64,000 nucleotides of DNA from Diacronema lutheri (taxonomy: Eukaryota > Haptophyta > Pavlovophyceae > Pavlovales > Pavlovaceae), in assembly GCA_019448385.1 (NCBI GenBank), contig JAGTXO010000001.1, forward strand, positions 2,976,001-3,040,000, given 5' to 3'. Positions 29,326-40,581 of this stretch are shown here, piece by piece; positions within the stretch are counted from its first letter, which is position 1; each line of letters starts with the position of its first letter. The translations under genes and the position numbers were made by a program. The notes below the pieces were generated by a model. It searched no databases. It had not been told where the DNA came from and saw nothing but the letters and a program-made list of their open reading frames with translations.

Positions 29326-30807
29326 CGGCGGCGGAGCACGAGCGCGCGACCGCCGCGGCCGCCGCCGATCTGCGCGCCGCGCGCGCCTCGGCGAGCGCGG
29401 CGGCGGCGGAGCGCGACGCGGCGGCGTCCGAGCTCGCGGCGGCGCGCACGGACGCCGAGCTCGCGCAGGCGGAGGCCACCGACGCGCGCTCGGAGGCTGA
29501 CGGCGCGCTCGCCGAGGCGCGCAAGCTGCGCGTCGCGCTCGACGCGGCCGGCGCCGACGCCGAGCGCGGCGCCGCGGCGCTCGCGCAGGCGCAGGCGGCG
29601 GCGGGCGCGGCGGGCACGGCGGCTGGCGCGCTCGACGCGGCGCGCGCCGACGCGGAGGGCGCGGCGGCCGACGCGCGGCGGCAGCTCGCGGACGCGAACG
29701 CCGAGCTGCTCGCCATGCGGCTGCAGATGGATGCGTACCGCGCCGAGGGCAAGCGCGCGGCCGCGCCGGCGCCGCCCTCGGCGGCAATGGCGGCGGCTGC
29801 CGCCGCGCACGCGAACGGCTCGGCCGCGCGCGCCGCCGCGGGCGGCAGCGTCGGCCAATCATCGCACGCGGCTGAGCTGTTTGGCAACGATGGCGGCGGC
29901 GAGCCGCTCTTCGACGCCGCCGGCGCAGGCGGCGCGCCGGACGGCGAGGTGGGCGAGGACATGGCGTCGCTGCGCGCGCAGTTGACGGCTGTGCGCGCCG
30001 ACCTCGCCGAGAAGGAGGCGCTGCTGCTGCAGCGCGGCGCGCTCATCGAGGGCATGGACGCGCACCTGGCGACGACGCTTGCGCAGGCCGGCGCGCGCGC
30101 CAGCGGCGTGACCGGGCGCGGCGGCGAGGACGGTGGTGGTGGCGGTGGTGGCGGTGGTGGCGGAGGCGACGGCGACGGCGACGGCGGCGCGCTCGGAGAG
30201 CTCGACGCGCGCGCGCGCGCGCAGATGGAGGCGATGGCGGCGGGCGCGAACGGCGCGGACGCAACGTCGCAGCTCGACGCGATCCTCGACGAGGTGCGCG
30301 CGCGCGACGAGCTGATTGACGAGCTGCGCGCGCGCGCGGACGGCGCCGAGCGCGAGCGCGCGGCGCTCGAGGAGGAGCGCGCGCGCTCGGTGTGGCAGGC
30401 GGTGCGCGAGGACGACTTCCGCCAGCTCCTCGAGGCCCTCGACGCGGCGCGCGAGCAGAAGGAGGACCTGCTGCTCCAACTGCACGCGGCGAGGGCCGAC
30501 GCGGCGCGCGGCGCGCAGGCGAGCGGCGCGGCCGTGCAGGCGGCGCTGCAGCCGCAGGCCGCGCAGTGGGTGCGCGCGTGCGCGCGCGTAATGGCGCGCG
30601 GCTGTGCGGCCGCGCGGCCGCGCTCACGCTTCGCCTGCCGCGCGCGCCCACGCGCCGCCTCGCGCGCTCGCCGCCACGCGCGCGCAGGAGGCCGGCGCGA
30701 CGGGCGCGCCACCACTGCAGAGCGCGGGCAGCTCGGGCGAGGTGGGCATGCGGCGCGGCTTCTCGCTCGCCGGGCTGCCCGGTCTGCCATCGTTTGCCAA
30801 AAAGTGA
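28170..30807 (+). CDS. Long Ala/Glu-rich coiled-coil protein
   Basis: Exons 28170-30569 and 30688-30807 give about 839 aa. After a Pro/Ala-rich head with an imperfect AEP-TAEP-IAEL repeat (about residues 75-110), residues 150-560 are an almost unbroken coiled coil rich in Ala, Glu, Arg and Leu (VDELRAVVDELRAQLKVAHV and on). A Gly/Asp-rich hinge (about 645-670) and a second coiled coil follow. The C-terminal exon gives GMRRGFSLAGLPGLPSFAKK, a short basic, hydrophobic end. The family is not recognised; golgin-like, centrosomal or flagellar scaffold roles are possible. Ala-rich heptads in a high-GC genome give weak homology signals. An intron border one or two codons away is possible. Confidence 0.65.
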
Positions 30808-31092
30808 GCGGCGAGGCGAGGCGAGATGGGCTCGGCGGCTGGTGCGAGCGCGGAGCAGTGCCTGGCGGGCGGAAGCGCCAAACCGAATTGTGTGCTTTTG
30901 TAGTCGCCGCCGGCGCACCGCGGATGTGCGCGGCGCAAGGGCGGCGGGCGTGGCTCGGCGGCAGCGCGCCAGCCGCACCGCGAGCGCAGGGCTCCAGGTG
31001 GCGTCTTCGGCCAGTCACAGAAGGCTGCCCTCAGCTTTTTTCAAAGACTCTGCTCTCCCAGAGGGAGTTAAGCAGCTGGTGTCAATGTCATG

Positions 31093-31623
31093 TCAGAGGA
31101 AGACGCGCTGCGACCCCACGATGGCGGCGCGGCACACGGGGCACTGTGGGGCGCCAGCACTGCGACCCATGAGCCGCAGCAGGCACGGCGCGCACGTGCA
31201 CGCGTGGCCGCACGGTCGGAGCGCTACGGTGACGAGCGCGTCGAGGCACACCTTGCACGCGACCGCGTCCGACGGTGCGCGCGATGATGGGATCGCCTCC
31301 AGCTCGGCGCGGGTGAGGGTCGGACCGCCACCGCTCGGGCCGCCCTGCACGCCCGCGCGGCTCGCCGCCTGCTGAAACAGCCGCTCGCGCTCCTCGTGCG
31401 GCATGTCGTCAAAGTGCTCCAGCGCTGATTTGCCCGTCCTGTCGCGCAGGCTGCCGCCCGCCGCGCCGGCGACAAAACCGGCCACGGCGCCCACCGGGCC
31501 TGCGAGCGTGAGGCCGAGCACCGCACCGCCGAGCGCGCCCGTCAGCGTCCACTGCACGCCCGCGCCGGGCGGTGGCTCGGGCACCTGATGCGACGACCTG
31601 CGCCCATCCGGTGCGGACGCCAT
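31093..31623 (-). CDS. RING-finger protein (C3HC4) with Gly/Ala-rich hydrophobic segment
   Basis: Single exon, 176 aa. The C-terminus is a RING: CKVCLDALVTVALRPCGHAC, then CAPCLLRL and CPVCRAAIVG, the order C-x2-C ... C-x-H-x3-C-x2-C ... C-x2-C of a compact C3HC4 domain as in cIAP/MUL1-type E3 ubiquitin ligases. Residues about 27-58 (TGALGGAVLGLTLAGPVGAV, AGFVAGAAGGS) form a glycine-zipper-like hydrophobic stretch that could insert in a membrane. FDDMPHEERERLFQQAASRA is a likely helix between them. So a membrane-linked E3 ligase is plausible. Its 5' coding part takes part in an inverted duplication. Confidence 0.85.
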   Translation of the reverse strand: MASAPDGRRSSHQVPEPPPGAGVQWTLTGALGGAVLGLTLAGPVGAVAGFVAGAAGGSLRDRTGKSALEHFDDMPHEERERLFQQAASRAGVQGGPSGGGPTLTRAELEAIPSSRAPSDAVACKVCLDALVTVALRPCGHACTCAPCLLRLMGRSAGAPQCPVCRAAIVGSQRVFL

Positions 31624-31734
31624 TTTTTGTTGACAAAACAGGCGGAGAGGGCAGAACGTCCGACTTCAAGCCCGCCTCGGCTGGGCGCAGGGTCGTCGCA
31701 TCAGGTACCGAAGCCACCGCCCGACGCGGGCGTG
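31555..31734. repeat. Inverted duplication around the RING gene start
   Basis: About 60 bp at 31555-31615 (codons near the RING N-terminus) recur in reverse complement at 31673-31734 with roughly 85-90% match; the shared block includes ACCTGATGCGACGACC. The spacer is 57 bp, so transcripts could fold into a long hairpin. The right arm lies in the 126-bp gap before the hydrolase stop codon. Confidence 0.85.
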
Positions 31735-31749
31735 ACAGACAGCCAAAAT

Positions 31750-34197
31750 CTAGTCGCGCATCGCCGCGCCGAGCGCGTGCTCGTCGAGCTGGCCCACCGC
31801 CGCGAGCGCGCCAGCCAGCCGCCCGAACGTGCGGTCCGCGCCCGCATCCGCGTCCGCGCCTGCGTCCGCGTCCACGCCCGCGCCGGCGGCGGCCACGCCG
31901 TGCCGCGGTGCGTGCGCGCGCGCGGCCGGCGGCCAAGGCTCGGCGCGCGAGCGGTGCGCGCGGCTCGCGCTCGAGCCTCGCCCGGCCGCGCCCACCTCGG
32001 ACGGCGGCAGCGCCGCGTCGGCCGTGTCGCCGCCCGCGCGCCACGCGCGGACGAGCGCGCCGACCGCCGATTCGTCAATCGCGCGCGCGAACGCGCCGGC
32101 GCGCTCGAGCTCGGCGTCGAGCTTGCCGTCGCCGTACAGGCCGACGTTGCCGATCGGCGCGTCGGCGATCAATACGAGCACGTCCGCGTCCGCGCCCGCC
32201 TCGACGCCGTACGCGGCGTTGCCGACCGTCACGGTGCGCACGCGCGCCGCCCACACGACCGGCCCGGGCGGCGCGTCGGCGCGCTCGGCGCCGCGCCCGC
32301 GCCGGCGCGAGCGGCCCGGCGCGTCGTCGTCGTCGCCGTCGGCGCGCGCGACGCGCGGCAGCGCGCGCAGCTGCGCCGCCACGTCGTCCCACACCGCGGC
32401 GAAGGTCTGCTCGCTCGGCGCGCTCACGCCAAACATGCCGACGACCGGCTCGCCCGGCGGGGCTGAGGGGTTCGCGCCACCTTGCGCGAAGAGGCCGGCA
32501 ACGGGCGGCGGGCCGCACGCGGAGCGGTTGGTCGGCGCACCCTCGCACTGCGCGTTGCCCGTGAGCAGCAGCATGAGAGGCCGTGCACCGCCCGTCCGCC
32601 GCTGCAGCGCTCCGACAGTCAGCGCCGCGCCAAAGTGGTCGGCGTAACCGCCATCGGCGACGCGCGTCGCCGGGAACGCGCAGTGGCCGCGCGCGTCGAC
32701 GGCGTCGGTGCAGACGGCGGCCTCGGCGAGGAGGAGCGGATGTGCGCGCAACGCGCACACAGCGCGCACGAGCAGCGCGCGCGCCGTGCGTGCGCCCGTG
32801 CGCACGCACGCGCCGGCGACATCGGGCGCGAGCGCGTCGAGCACCTTGTCGGCGAGCCTGACGGCGATTGCAGGCAGCGACGCGTCAAGGCGCGGGTCGG
32901 TGCTGTCGAGGAGCGCGCCGGCGGCCGCGTCGAAGGCGTGCGGCGAGCCGAAGGGCGCGGCCGCCGCGCTCGACGCCGCCGCCACCTTGCCCACCGTCCA
33001 GCCGGCGCTGCTCAGGTCGGGCAGAGGCTGCACCGATACGGACTCGCTCGCGCCGCCGTCCGCACCGCCGGCGCGCGGCTCGAGCGCAACGAAGGCGCCG
33101 ACAGCGCGCGCGGGCGCGTCGGGCGGCTCGACGAACCCAACCGCCGCCGCCGCGTGGAGCGCCGCCGCGCCCACCGCGCCGCGCGCCGTCGCGCGCGCCG
33201 CGTGCGGCGCGCGCGGCGGCCGCGCGGCGGCGGCGGTGGCGGCGTGGGCGGCGGCCGTGGCGCGCGGCCGCGGCGTGCGTGCGGGCACGACCCACTGCGC
33301 GGCGGTCGCCATCAGCCGCGGGCCGAGCGGCTCGGCGTGCGCGTCGAGGACGATGGCCGACGCCGCCTCGGCGCCCGCGCCCTCGTCCGGCGGAGGCACG
33401 ACAAAGGCCGCGGAGAGCGGTGCGAGCTGGAAGTGCAGCTCGGCGCCGTCGAGCGCGCCCGGCGCGCGCGCGGCCGCGTCGGCGCGCGCGCCGCCGACGC
33501 CCGGCTCGGTCAGGTCGAGCATCGCCGTGATGTAGCTTTCCCAGTTGGCGCGGTAGCGCAGCAGCACGTTGAGCGCGCCGAGCAGCTCCGCCGCCAGCGC
33601 GCGCGTCTCGCCGCGCGTGAGCGAGACGGCGGCGCGCAGCAGCCGCAGCAGCTTGGCCGATGCGGCGCGCAGCTCGGCGTCGGGCACGGCGGCCTCGAGC
33701 TCGGCCCTGGAGAGCGTCGCGGCCTGCGGCGCGTGCGCAAACAGCCACTCGTTCACCACGCGCTCGATCGGCGCGCGCGAGCCGAGCAGCGCGTCGTTGA
33801 AGGCGGGCGAGAAGCCGAGCTGCGCGGCGCGCGGTCGGCGCGGGCGTGGCGCGCGCGCGCGCTGAGCGCGGCGATCGGCGGCGCCGGCGCGCGGCGGCGC
33901 GCGCACCTGCGCGAGCATCCACGCGCCACCCGAGTTGGCCGCCGCCGCCTCGAAGCGCGCGTCGTCGAAGAGCCCGCCGTCGTGCGCGCTGCGCGCGAAC
34001 GCCATGCCCGCCGCGAGCGCGCGCCAGCCGCCACCCGCGGTGCACCACGCGATCGCCGCGTCCGCGTTGTCGTCGGCGCGGATGGCGGGCGCCGCGCGCG
34101 CGGGCGCGCGCGCGCCCGTGCCGAAGAGCAGCAGCAGCGCGGCGCACGCGGTGGCCGCGGCGGCGGCGCCGGCGACGAGCGCTCGCCGCGTCGGCAT
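31750..34197 (-). CDS. cPLA2/patatin-like acyl hydrolase, membrane-anchored
   Basis: Two exons (34197-33907, 33819-31750) give about 786 aa. An N-terminal signal anchor (LVAGAAAAATACAALLLLFG) precedes AWCTAGGGWRALAAGMAFAR (an oxyanion-hole-type GGG, residues 55-57) and AAAANSGGAWMLAQ, where Ser89 would be the nucleophile of a shortened G-x-S-G-like elbow. Far downstream, RVADGGYADHFGAALTVGAL gives the D-G-G of a Ser-Asp dyad. Patatin and cPLA2 lipases have the same GGG ... S ... DGG order. Similar proteins of unknown substrate occur in protists. Other parts are Ala-rich; GNVGLYGDGKLDAELERAGA near the end looks structured. Phospholipase or lysophospholipase activity is inferred, not shown. The 87-bp intron is in phase 0. 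Confidence 0.65.
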   Translation of the reverse strand: MPTRRALVAGAAAAATACAALLLLFGTGARAPARAAPAIRADDNADAAIAWCTAGGGWRALAAGMAFARSAHDGGLFDDARFEAAAANSGGAWMLAQVRAPPRAGAADRRAQRARAPRPRRPRAAQLGFSPAFNDALLGSRAPIERVVNEWLFAHAPQAATLSRAELEAAVPDAELRAASAKLLRLLRAAVSLTRGETRALAAELLGALNVLLRYRANWESYITAMLDLTEPGVGGARADAAARAPGALDGAELHFQLAPLSAAFVVPPPDEGAGAEAASAIVLDAHAEPLGPRLMATAAQWVVPARTPRPRATAAAHAATAAAARPPRAPHAARATARGAVGAAALHAAAAVGFVEPPDAPARAVGAFVALEPRAGGADGGASESVSVQPLPDLSSAGWTVGKVAAASSAAAAPFGSPHAFDAAAGALLDSTDPRLDASLPAIAVRLADKVLDALAPDVAGACVRTGARTARALLVRAVCALRAHPLLLAEAAVCTDAVDARGHCAFPATRVADGGYADHFGAALTVGALQRRTGGARPLMLLLTGNAQCEGAPTNRSACGPPPVAGLFAQGGANPSAPPGEPVVGMFGVSAPSEQTFAAVWDDVAAQLRALPRVARADGDDDDAPGRSRRRGRGAERADAPPGPVVWAARVRTVTVGNAAYGVEAGADADVLVLIADAPIGNVGLYGDGKLDAELERAGAFARAIDESAVGALVRAWRAGGDTADAALPPSEVGAAGRGSSASRAHRSRAEPWPPAARAHAPRHGVAAAGAGVDADAGADADAGADRTFGRLAGALAAVGQLDEHALGAAMRD

Positions 34198-34605
34198 ATT
34201 CAAGACGGAGGTCTTGGCGATCACTTTTCGGAGGCGCAGCAAGGGGACGTGATCCGAGAGCGCCGCGCGGGAAAGTTTTCCAAAACGCTCTCCTCCGCGC
34301 GCTCGGCCGCGCGGGCGCGCCCCACGACTATCGCGTGTCGCCCGGCGGCGCCCGCGGCGCGTGCGCGGCTCGGTCGCGCAGCGGGAAACGGTTGGAGAGT
34401 ATGCGAGCCCTGCAGGCCGCGGCGCGCGCCATCGGGCGCGCTGCGCGTCGCGACCCGCGCGCGCCGCCCTTGGCGCTCTCACCGCGGCCTGCGTTTAAAA
34501 GACGACGGACGAAGTCGCCCAGACTGTTGGAAAGTGACTAGTAAAAGGCCGTTTCAACCTGCCTTCCGTTGAGCGCCATCGTGCGCGCGCCGCGCGCGCG
34601 CACAC
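34198..34605. other. Divergent intergenic region (hydrolase / LRR-IQ)
   Basis: 408 bp between two starts, the widest head-to-head gap here. It has small AT-rich patches (GGAAAGTTTTCC at 34270, GTTTAAAAGACG at 34493), possible promoter parts. No gene, RNA or repeat seen. Confidence 0.4.
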
Positions 34606-37600
34606 ATGAGCGCGTCGCCACGCGGGCGCGACGCGCTGGCGTTGGACAAGCGGAGCGCCGACGGGCAGGAACTATCGCGCGCGCTCGTTGTCAAGCGCGC
34701 GTTTGGCGTCGAGCCGGAGGACGCGCTCGTTGTCGACGTGTCGGCGATGCGGCTCGTCGACCCGTCGCCGCTCGCGCACTTTTGCCCGCAGCTGCAGATC
34801 GTCAATCTGCGCTCCAACATGATCGCAAAGCTGCCGCGTGCGCGCACCGTCACGCGCACGCGCGCGCGCGCGCGCCACCTCGCGCGCTCACGCGCCGCCT
34901 GACGCGCGCCGCGCGTGCCGCGCGGCCGCGGCCCCGCAGCGGCGCTCTTCGGCCTCGTGCGGCTGCGCAAGCTGGACGTGAGCCACAACTCGCTGCGCTC
35001 CGTGCCGCCGCGCGAGTGGTGGTGCCAGCTGCCTAGCTTGCAGGTGCTTCACCTCAACGACAACCCGATCAAGAGCCTGCGCAACGCCTCGGCGCTCGTG
35101 CGCGCGCGCGCGCCGCACCGCTGCGCGCCGTGCGCCGGGCGCGCGCGCGTGTGCGCGCCGGCCGATGCGCCCTGGCTGACGCGCGCGCGCGCACGCACTG
35201 CGCAGGCGGCGCTGCCGTCCCTCGTCCGGCTGTCGTTGCACGGCTGCCCGGTCGCCGACCATCCAAACTACCGCCACCTCCTCGCGAACACGTGCCTCGC
35301 GCTGTGCGTGCTCGACCGGCACGCCGTCGCCGACGAGGAGCTGATCGAGGGGGCCTCGTTCGGCAGCCGGTACGGCAGGCTTGGTGCGCGCGCGCAGGTG
35401 GTCGAGTCGGCGTGGCAGCTCGGCGCGGGCGGCGCGGTCGTCTCGCCGGCCGAGGCGCTCGCGCAACTGCGGCGCGAGGTGCGTTACTGCGTGGCGCTGC
35501 ACGCGCGCGAGTCGGCGGTTGTGCAACTGCAGCGCACGATGCGCGGGATGCTCGCGCGGTCGCGCGTGCGCGAGTGGCGGCGCGAGGCGAACGGCGCAGC
35601 CACGGCGTTGCAGCGCCTCTTGCGCGGCCGCGCCGCGCGCGCGCGCGCGGCTGCGCTCGCCGACGCGCGCTCGGCCGTGCGGCGCGCGGCGGTGCTCGCC
35701 GCACGGCGCGCCGCCGCCGCCGCTGCCGCCGCCGAGGGCGACCGGCGGCCGGGCGCGCCGATGCGCAAGAGGCCTGCGCTCGCCGATTTCTTCATCTCCG
35801 CGCCCTACCTGTGCGCGCGCCGCCGCCGCGGCCGCGCGGCCGCGCGCGCGCCCGCCCATGCGCGTCGCCCCGCGTGCACCGCACGTGCGCGCGTCTCGCT
35901 TGCAGCTACGTGCAGGCTCGCTTCTTGCCAGAGGTTCGGCACATGCTCGCGCAGGCGCAGGCGGCTGCGCGCATTGCGTCCGCCGCCGGCGCGCCGACGG
36001 TTGGCAGCGGCGGCGCGTACGCTGCCATTGAGGAAGGCACCGACCTGTGCGCGCGCACACACTCACCGCGCACACACTCACCGCGCACACACTCACCGCG
36101 CACACACTCACCGCGCACACACTCAGCGCGCACACACTCACCGCGCACACACGCAGCGCGCACACACTCGCCGCGCACACACTCACCGCGCACACACTCA
36201 GCGCGCACACACTCAGCGCGCACACACTCACCGCGCACACACTCACCGCGCACACACTCACCGCGCACACACTCACCGCGCACACACTCACCGCGCACAC
36301 ACTCACCGCGCACACACTCACCGCGCCCACACTCACCGCGCACACACTCACCGCGCACACACTCACCGCGCACACACTCACCGCGCGCGGCCGGCCACGC
36401 GCCTGCGCGATTCGACGCTCACGCCGCGCGCCCGCGCGCCTTGCCCGGCGTCGCGCGCGCGCGCGCAGGTTTGCGCTGCGCGACGCGCCGGCTGATGAAG
36501 CGCTCTCCGCGCACGCGCTCGAGCCTTCGCTCAGCGGCCTCGTGATCGTGCGCGCGGGCGCGCGCGCGCGCGGCGCGGCTGGCCGGCCGGCCGGCGCGCC
36601 GCCTTTCGCGGGCGCGTCGCGCCTCTCGGAGCGCGACCGCGCCGCGCTCGACGCGCTTCGCCGCCTTGGCGGCGCGCGCGCGAGCAGGGCGGAGCGCGCG
36701 CACTGGGCGGCGGCGCTGCGTGCCGAGCCGGCGCAGCGCTCGGCGCAGTCGATGAGCGCGCGCTACCCGGGGCGGCAGCTCGTGCGCCTCGTCCTCCGCT
36801 CGGCCAAGCAGGTGCGCGGCGCGGCGCGCGCGCCGCGCGCGCGCGCGCACGTGCACGCGCCGCTCACGCGCCGCGCGGCGCGCGCCGCGCGCGTCAGGTC
36901 CGCTCCGTGCTCGAGCTGGCGCAGGTGCACAACGACGTGGTCGCGCACGCCGCGGCGGAGCTGTACGTTCACGCGCACGAGCACGCGCGTGACGCGCAGC
37001 GCGCGGCCGACGCGGCGGAGCGCGCGCGCTCGGACGGCCGCGCGACGGCGGCGGCGCGCGCGGCGGCGAGCGTCGCGGCAGTGGTCGCGAGCGCCGTCGA
37101 CGGCGGCGAGGCGGAGGCGCGCGCGGCCGAGCGGCGCGCGGTCGCCGCGCGCTACGCCGAGCTCGTCGACTCGCTCATCTTCCCGCTCGTCGTCGACCTG
37201 CTCGAGCCGGTCGAGGCGGCGACGCTGGTGCAGGCGGTGGCGCGCGGGCGCGCCGCGCGTGCCGCGCTGCCCGCGCCGAGGTTCGCGCGCGCAGAGCGGC
37301 TCGCGTCGCGCGTGGGCTGGGCGTCACACCGGCCGCCGACGCTCGCCACGCGCGCGCTCGAGGCGCGCGCCGCGCGCGCGCTCCAGCGCGCGTGGCTCGC
37401 GCGCGTGCTGCACGCGCGGCTCGATGCGCTGAGCGCGGCGCGCGCGCGCGCGCTCAGCGTCACGTCCAACCTGCTCTTCGCGTTCGAGGGCGAGCTGCAC
37501 GCGCTTGATGTGGCGCACGTGTGGCGGTGCGGCGCCGGCGGCGCCGGCGCGGCGCGCGCGTCGGGCGCGCACCACGCCGCGCCTGGTCGGTGCGCGTTCG

Positions 37601-38533
37601 TCGAGCACGCGCTCTCGTACGCCTTCACTGCCGAGCCGCGCGGCGAGTTGCTCTTCGCGCCGCCGCTGCTGCCGCGCGCGCACGCGCCGGAGGCGCGCGC
37701 GGCCGACGCCGCGGCCGGCGACGCCGCGCCCGCCGCCACGCCGCCGCGCGCCGATCCCGCCGAGGGCGCCGATCCCGCCGATCCCGCCGATCCCGCCGAT
37801 CCCGCCGATCCCGCCGATCCCGCCGATCCCGCCGAGGGCGCCGAGGGCGCCGGTCCCGCCGAGGGCGCACGCGCGCCGCGTGCGATGCCGCGCTGGGTCG
37901 TCGACGGGACGGGCGCGGCCGCCGTGCGCGAGGTGGATGCGCGCGAGCTGCGCGCGCTCGCGGCAACGGGGCAGCTGAGCGGGCCGCCGAGCGCGCTCCC
38001 GTCGGCGCTCGTCACGGCCGGCGTGCGCATCGCTGATTCGGACGGCGCCGCGCGCTCGCTCGCGGACGCGCGCGCGGGCGTCGGCGCGCGCGTCTCGGGC
38101 AGCGGCGGCCGGCTGCGCGTCTTCGCGCTCTCCTTCCTCACGACCAAGGCGCGTCACGCCGCGCCTCGCCGCGCCTCGCCGCGCCGCGCCGCGCGCGCCG
38201 CGCGCTCACGCCGCCGCGCGCGCACGCCGCCGCGCAGGAGGCCAAGTTGCGCGCGGCAGCGCTCACGCTCGCCACGTGGCCGATCGTCGCGCGGCGTGGC
38301 GCGTCCGCACGCCCGCTGCTGCTCACCAAGCGCGAGATGACGGTCACGCTCGCGAGCATGCACATTCAGGCCGTGCAGCGTGGACGGGCCGTGCGGCGCG
38401 CAGCCGCCGCGCTCGCCGCGCGCGCGGACGAGGCGCGCGCCGCGCGCTTGGAGGCCGAGGCGGCGGCTGCGCGCGCGGCGGTGGCGGCCGCGGACGCCGA
38501 TGTCGCCGCCGGCGCTGGGCGCGCGCTGTCGGA

Positions 38534-38568
<35 letters not shown>

Positions 38569-40029
38569 GCGACGGCGACGGCGACGGCGGCGGCGCGCGC
38601 GCGGGCGGCGAGCGCGGGTCGCGCGCGCAGTTTGGCGCCGCCTTCTTCCGCGTCGGCGCGCTCGCGCTGCGCGACACGGTCGCGCAGCGCATGGGCACCG
38701 CCGGCTCGGCCAGCGGCGGCGGTGGCGGCGCGTGGTACGCGCGCGCGCCGCGCGGCGCGCGCGCCGCCGCCGCCGACGGCGGCGGCGGCCTCTCGGCGGC
38801 GAGCGAGCGCGCGCTGATGGGCGCGCAGGCTGACGCGCTCGGATTGCGAGGCTACCCGCCGCACGCGGCGGCGCCATCGGAGATCGGCGCGGCCGACGCC
38901 AAGCGCGTCGCCGCCGCGCGCGCGCGCGCCGAGTCGACGCTCGCCGAGGCGCGCGTCGCCGAGGCGCGCGCCGCCGAGGCGGCGGCGGCGCGCGCGCGCG
39001 CGGCGCGCGTGCCGCCGACGGCGGCGCACTCGCACGGCCTGCGCCTCCTCGCGCGCGTCCGCCGCTTCGTCGCGACGCGCGCGCTCGACGAGGCGACGGG
39101 CGTCGCGGACGAGGCGGCGGCGCTGCAGCACGCGTGGGCGGCGCACGTGCGGCGCACGGTCGCGCTCCGCCGCGAGCTGAGCGCGCGCGCCGCGCACGAG
39201 GCGGCGGAGGACGAGGCGGCGGAGGCGGCGCGCCGCACGGCACTCGCGCGCGCCGACAGGCAGCAGCTCGCCGAGGGCGCGGCGGCCGCGCGCGCCGCGC
39301 TCGCGACCGACGCGGCGCGCGCGGCCGCCGCCGTGCGTGCGCGCGTCCGCCGGCTGCACGTTGCGCGCGCCGAGGCGCGCTTCGAGGCGTCCTTTGTGCG
39401 CTCGCACAATATGGTCGCGCGCCAGCTTCGCCTCGGCGAGAGCGCGCGCGCGCGCGACGCGCACCTCGCCGAGACGGCCGCGCGCGCCGAGCGCGAGCGG
39501 TACGCGCAAGCGCAGGCCAAGTACAGGTGGGCGCGCGCACGCACGCGCACTCGGCGCGGCGCCACCGCCGAGATCGCGCCGCCGCACCGCCGCCGCGCCG
39601 CCGCGCCGCGCCGAGTGTGCGTTGTTGCGCCGCACCGCGCCGCGCGCGCCGCGCGGCAGGCGGCACGCCGATGCGCTCAACGCGTTCAACGCGCGCCGGC
39701 GGGCGGTCGGCGCGGACAAGCGGTCGGTGGCGGTGCTCATCGCCGAGCGCGAGGCGGCCGAGCGGAGTGATGTCGAGCGCGCGCGGCTCCAAGCGAAGCA
39801 GCCGCGCGCCGCGCGCAGGGGCGGCGGCGGCGCGCTCTTCGCCGCGGCGGGAGCGTCCGCGCCCGCGCTCGCGGCGATGGGCTCCGAGCGCGCGCACCTC
39901 GACTTTGCGGCGGGCGGCTGCTCGACGTCGGCGGCGAGCGCGCGCGCCGCGTCCACGATCGAGCCACCGACGCCGCCGCGCGCCGTCGGCGCACAGCCGC
40001 CGCCGGCCGCGCGCGCGCTCGCACGGTAG
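34606..40029 (+). CDS. Leucine-rich repeat and IQ-motif protein, eight exons
   Basis: Exons near 34606-34837, 34940-35097, 35206-35810, 35906-36046, 36469-36811, 36898-38148, 38238-39526 and 39660-40029 give about 1462 aa; all phases close. The N-terminus is an LRR unit with cap: LQIVNLRSNMIAKLP, LRKLDVSHNSLRSVP, LQVLHLNDNPIKSLRN, LVRLSLHGCPVADHPNYRHL. IQ-type motifs follow: VVQLQRTMRGMLARSRVREW, ATALQRLLRGRAARARA, ARALQRAWLARVLHARL and MHIQAVQRGRAVRRAAA, which would bind calmodulin or centrin. Later parts are Ala/Arg/Glu helical (FSFVRSHNMVARQLRLG-type). LRR-IQ proteins of this kind are often ciliary or centrosomal. Intron 6 has a GC donor; intron 4 is a 15-bp minisatellite. Exon 6 encodes a (DPA)n run. 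A ninth exon near 40100-40370 is possible. Confidence 0.8.
36057..36388 (+). repeat. 15-bp minisatellite in intron 4 of the LRR-IQ gene
   Basis: About 22 copies of ACACTCACCGCGCAC, mostly perfect with a few G or C changes. It occupies most of the intron between exons 4 and 5 and gives spurious His/Thr/Arg ORFs in several frames. Confidence 0.95.
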
Positions 40030-40581
40030 GCGAACGCCGAGCCGGCCAACCCACGCCTTGAGCGCGCGCGTGGGCGTGTGCGGCCAGTTCACGCGCGCGG
40101 ACGCGTGGATGGCGCGCATGGGCGCGCCCTCGCGTGCCGTCGCCCGGGCGGCGCTCGAGCGGCACATGCGCCTCCAGCTCGCCGCGTGCGTCGTGCGTGG
40201 GCACGTGCAGATCCTGCTCGCGCGTGCGCAGATGGCGCGCGGGCAGGCGCCGCCGCGCCGCCACGCCGCTCATGGCGTCCAGGCGGATGTGGACGCCTGC
40301 GGCGGTGTGGACGGCGTCCGCTGCCGGCGCGGCGACGGCGGCGGCGGCCGACGGGGGCCGGCGAGGGGTGGCTAGGCGTGTGTGGGTGTTCGCCCATGCC
40401 GCGTCCAGCCGCGTCCTTGCCGTCCCGGCCGTCCCCGCTGCCGGCGTGCACAGGGTCGTCGCCCAGACTTCGGCCCGACGCTGCGTGCACACTTTGGCTC
40501 GCTCAGTTCGTCACGCCTGCACGCCCCTCCTGCTGACCCGCCTGTACAATTAGCGTCGTTTTGGTGGGCGCGGACCGCGCA
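40030..40581. other. Region after the LRR-IQ gene
   Basis: A plus-strand frame from about 40098 to 40375 (TRADAWMARMGAPSRAVARA, ERHMRLQLAACVVRGHVQIL) could be one more LRR-IQ exon if CACG|GTAGGC at 40026-40029 is a donor. Evidence is weak. The rest holds nothing recognisable. Confidence 0.3.

Noticed and set aside
36047-36400. His/Thr/Arg repeat ORFs
   Set aside because: They come from the 15-bp intronic minisatellite.
40098-40375. Extra plus-strand exon after the LRR-IQ stop
   Set aside because: A plausible donor and acceptor exist, but the peptide has no recognisable motif; left as a possibility only.
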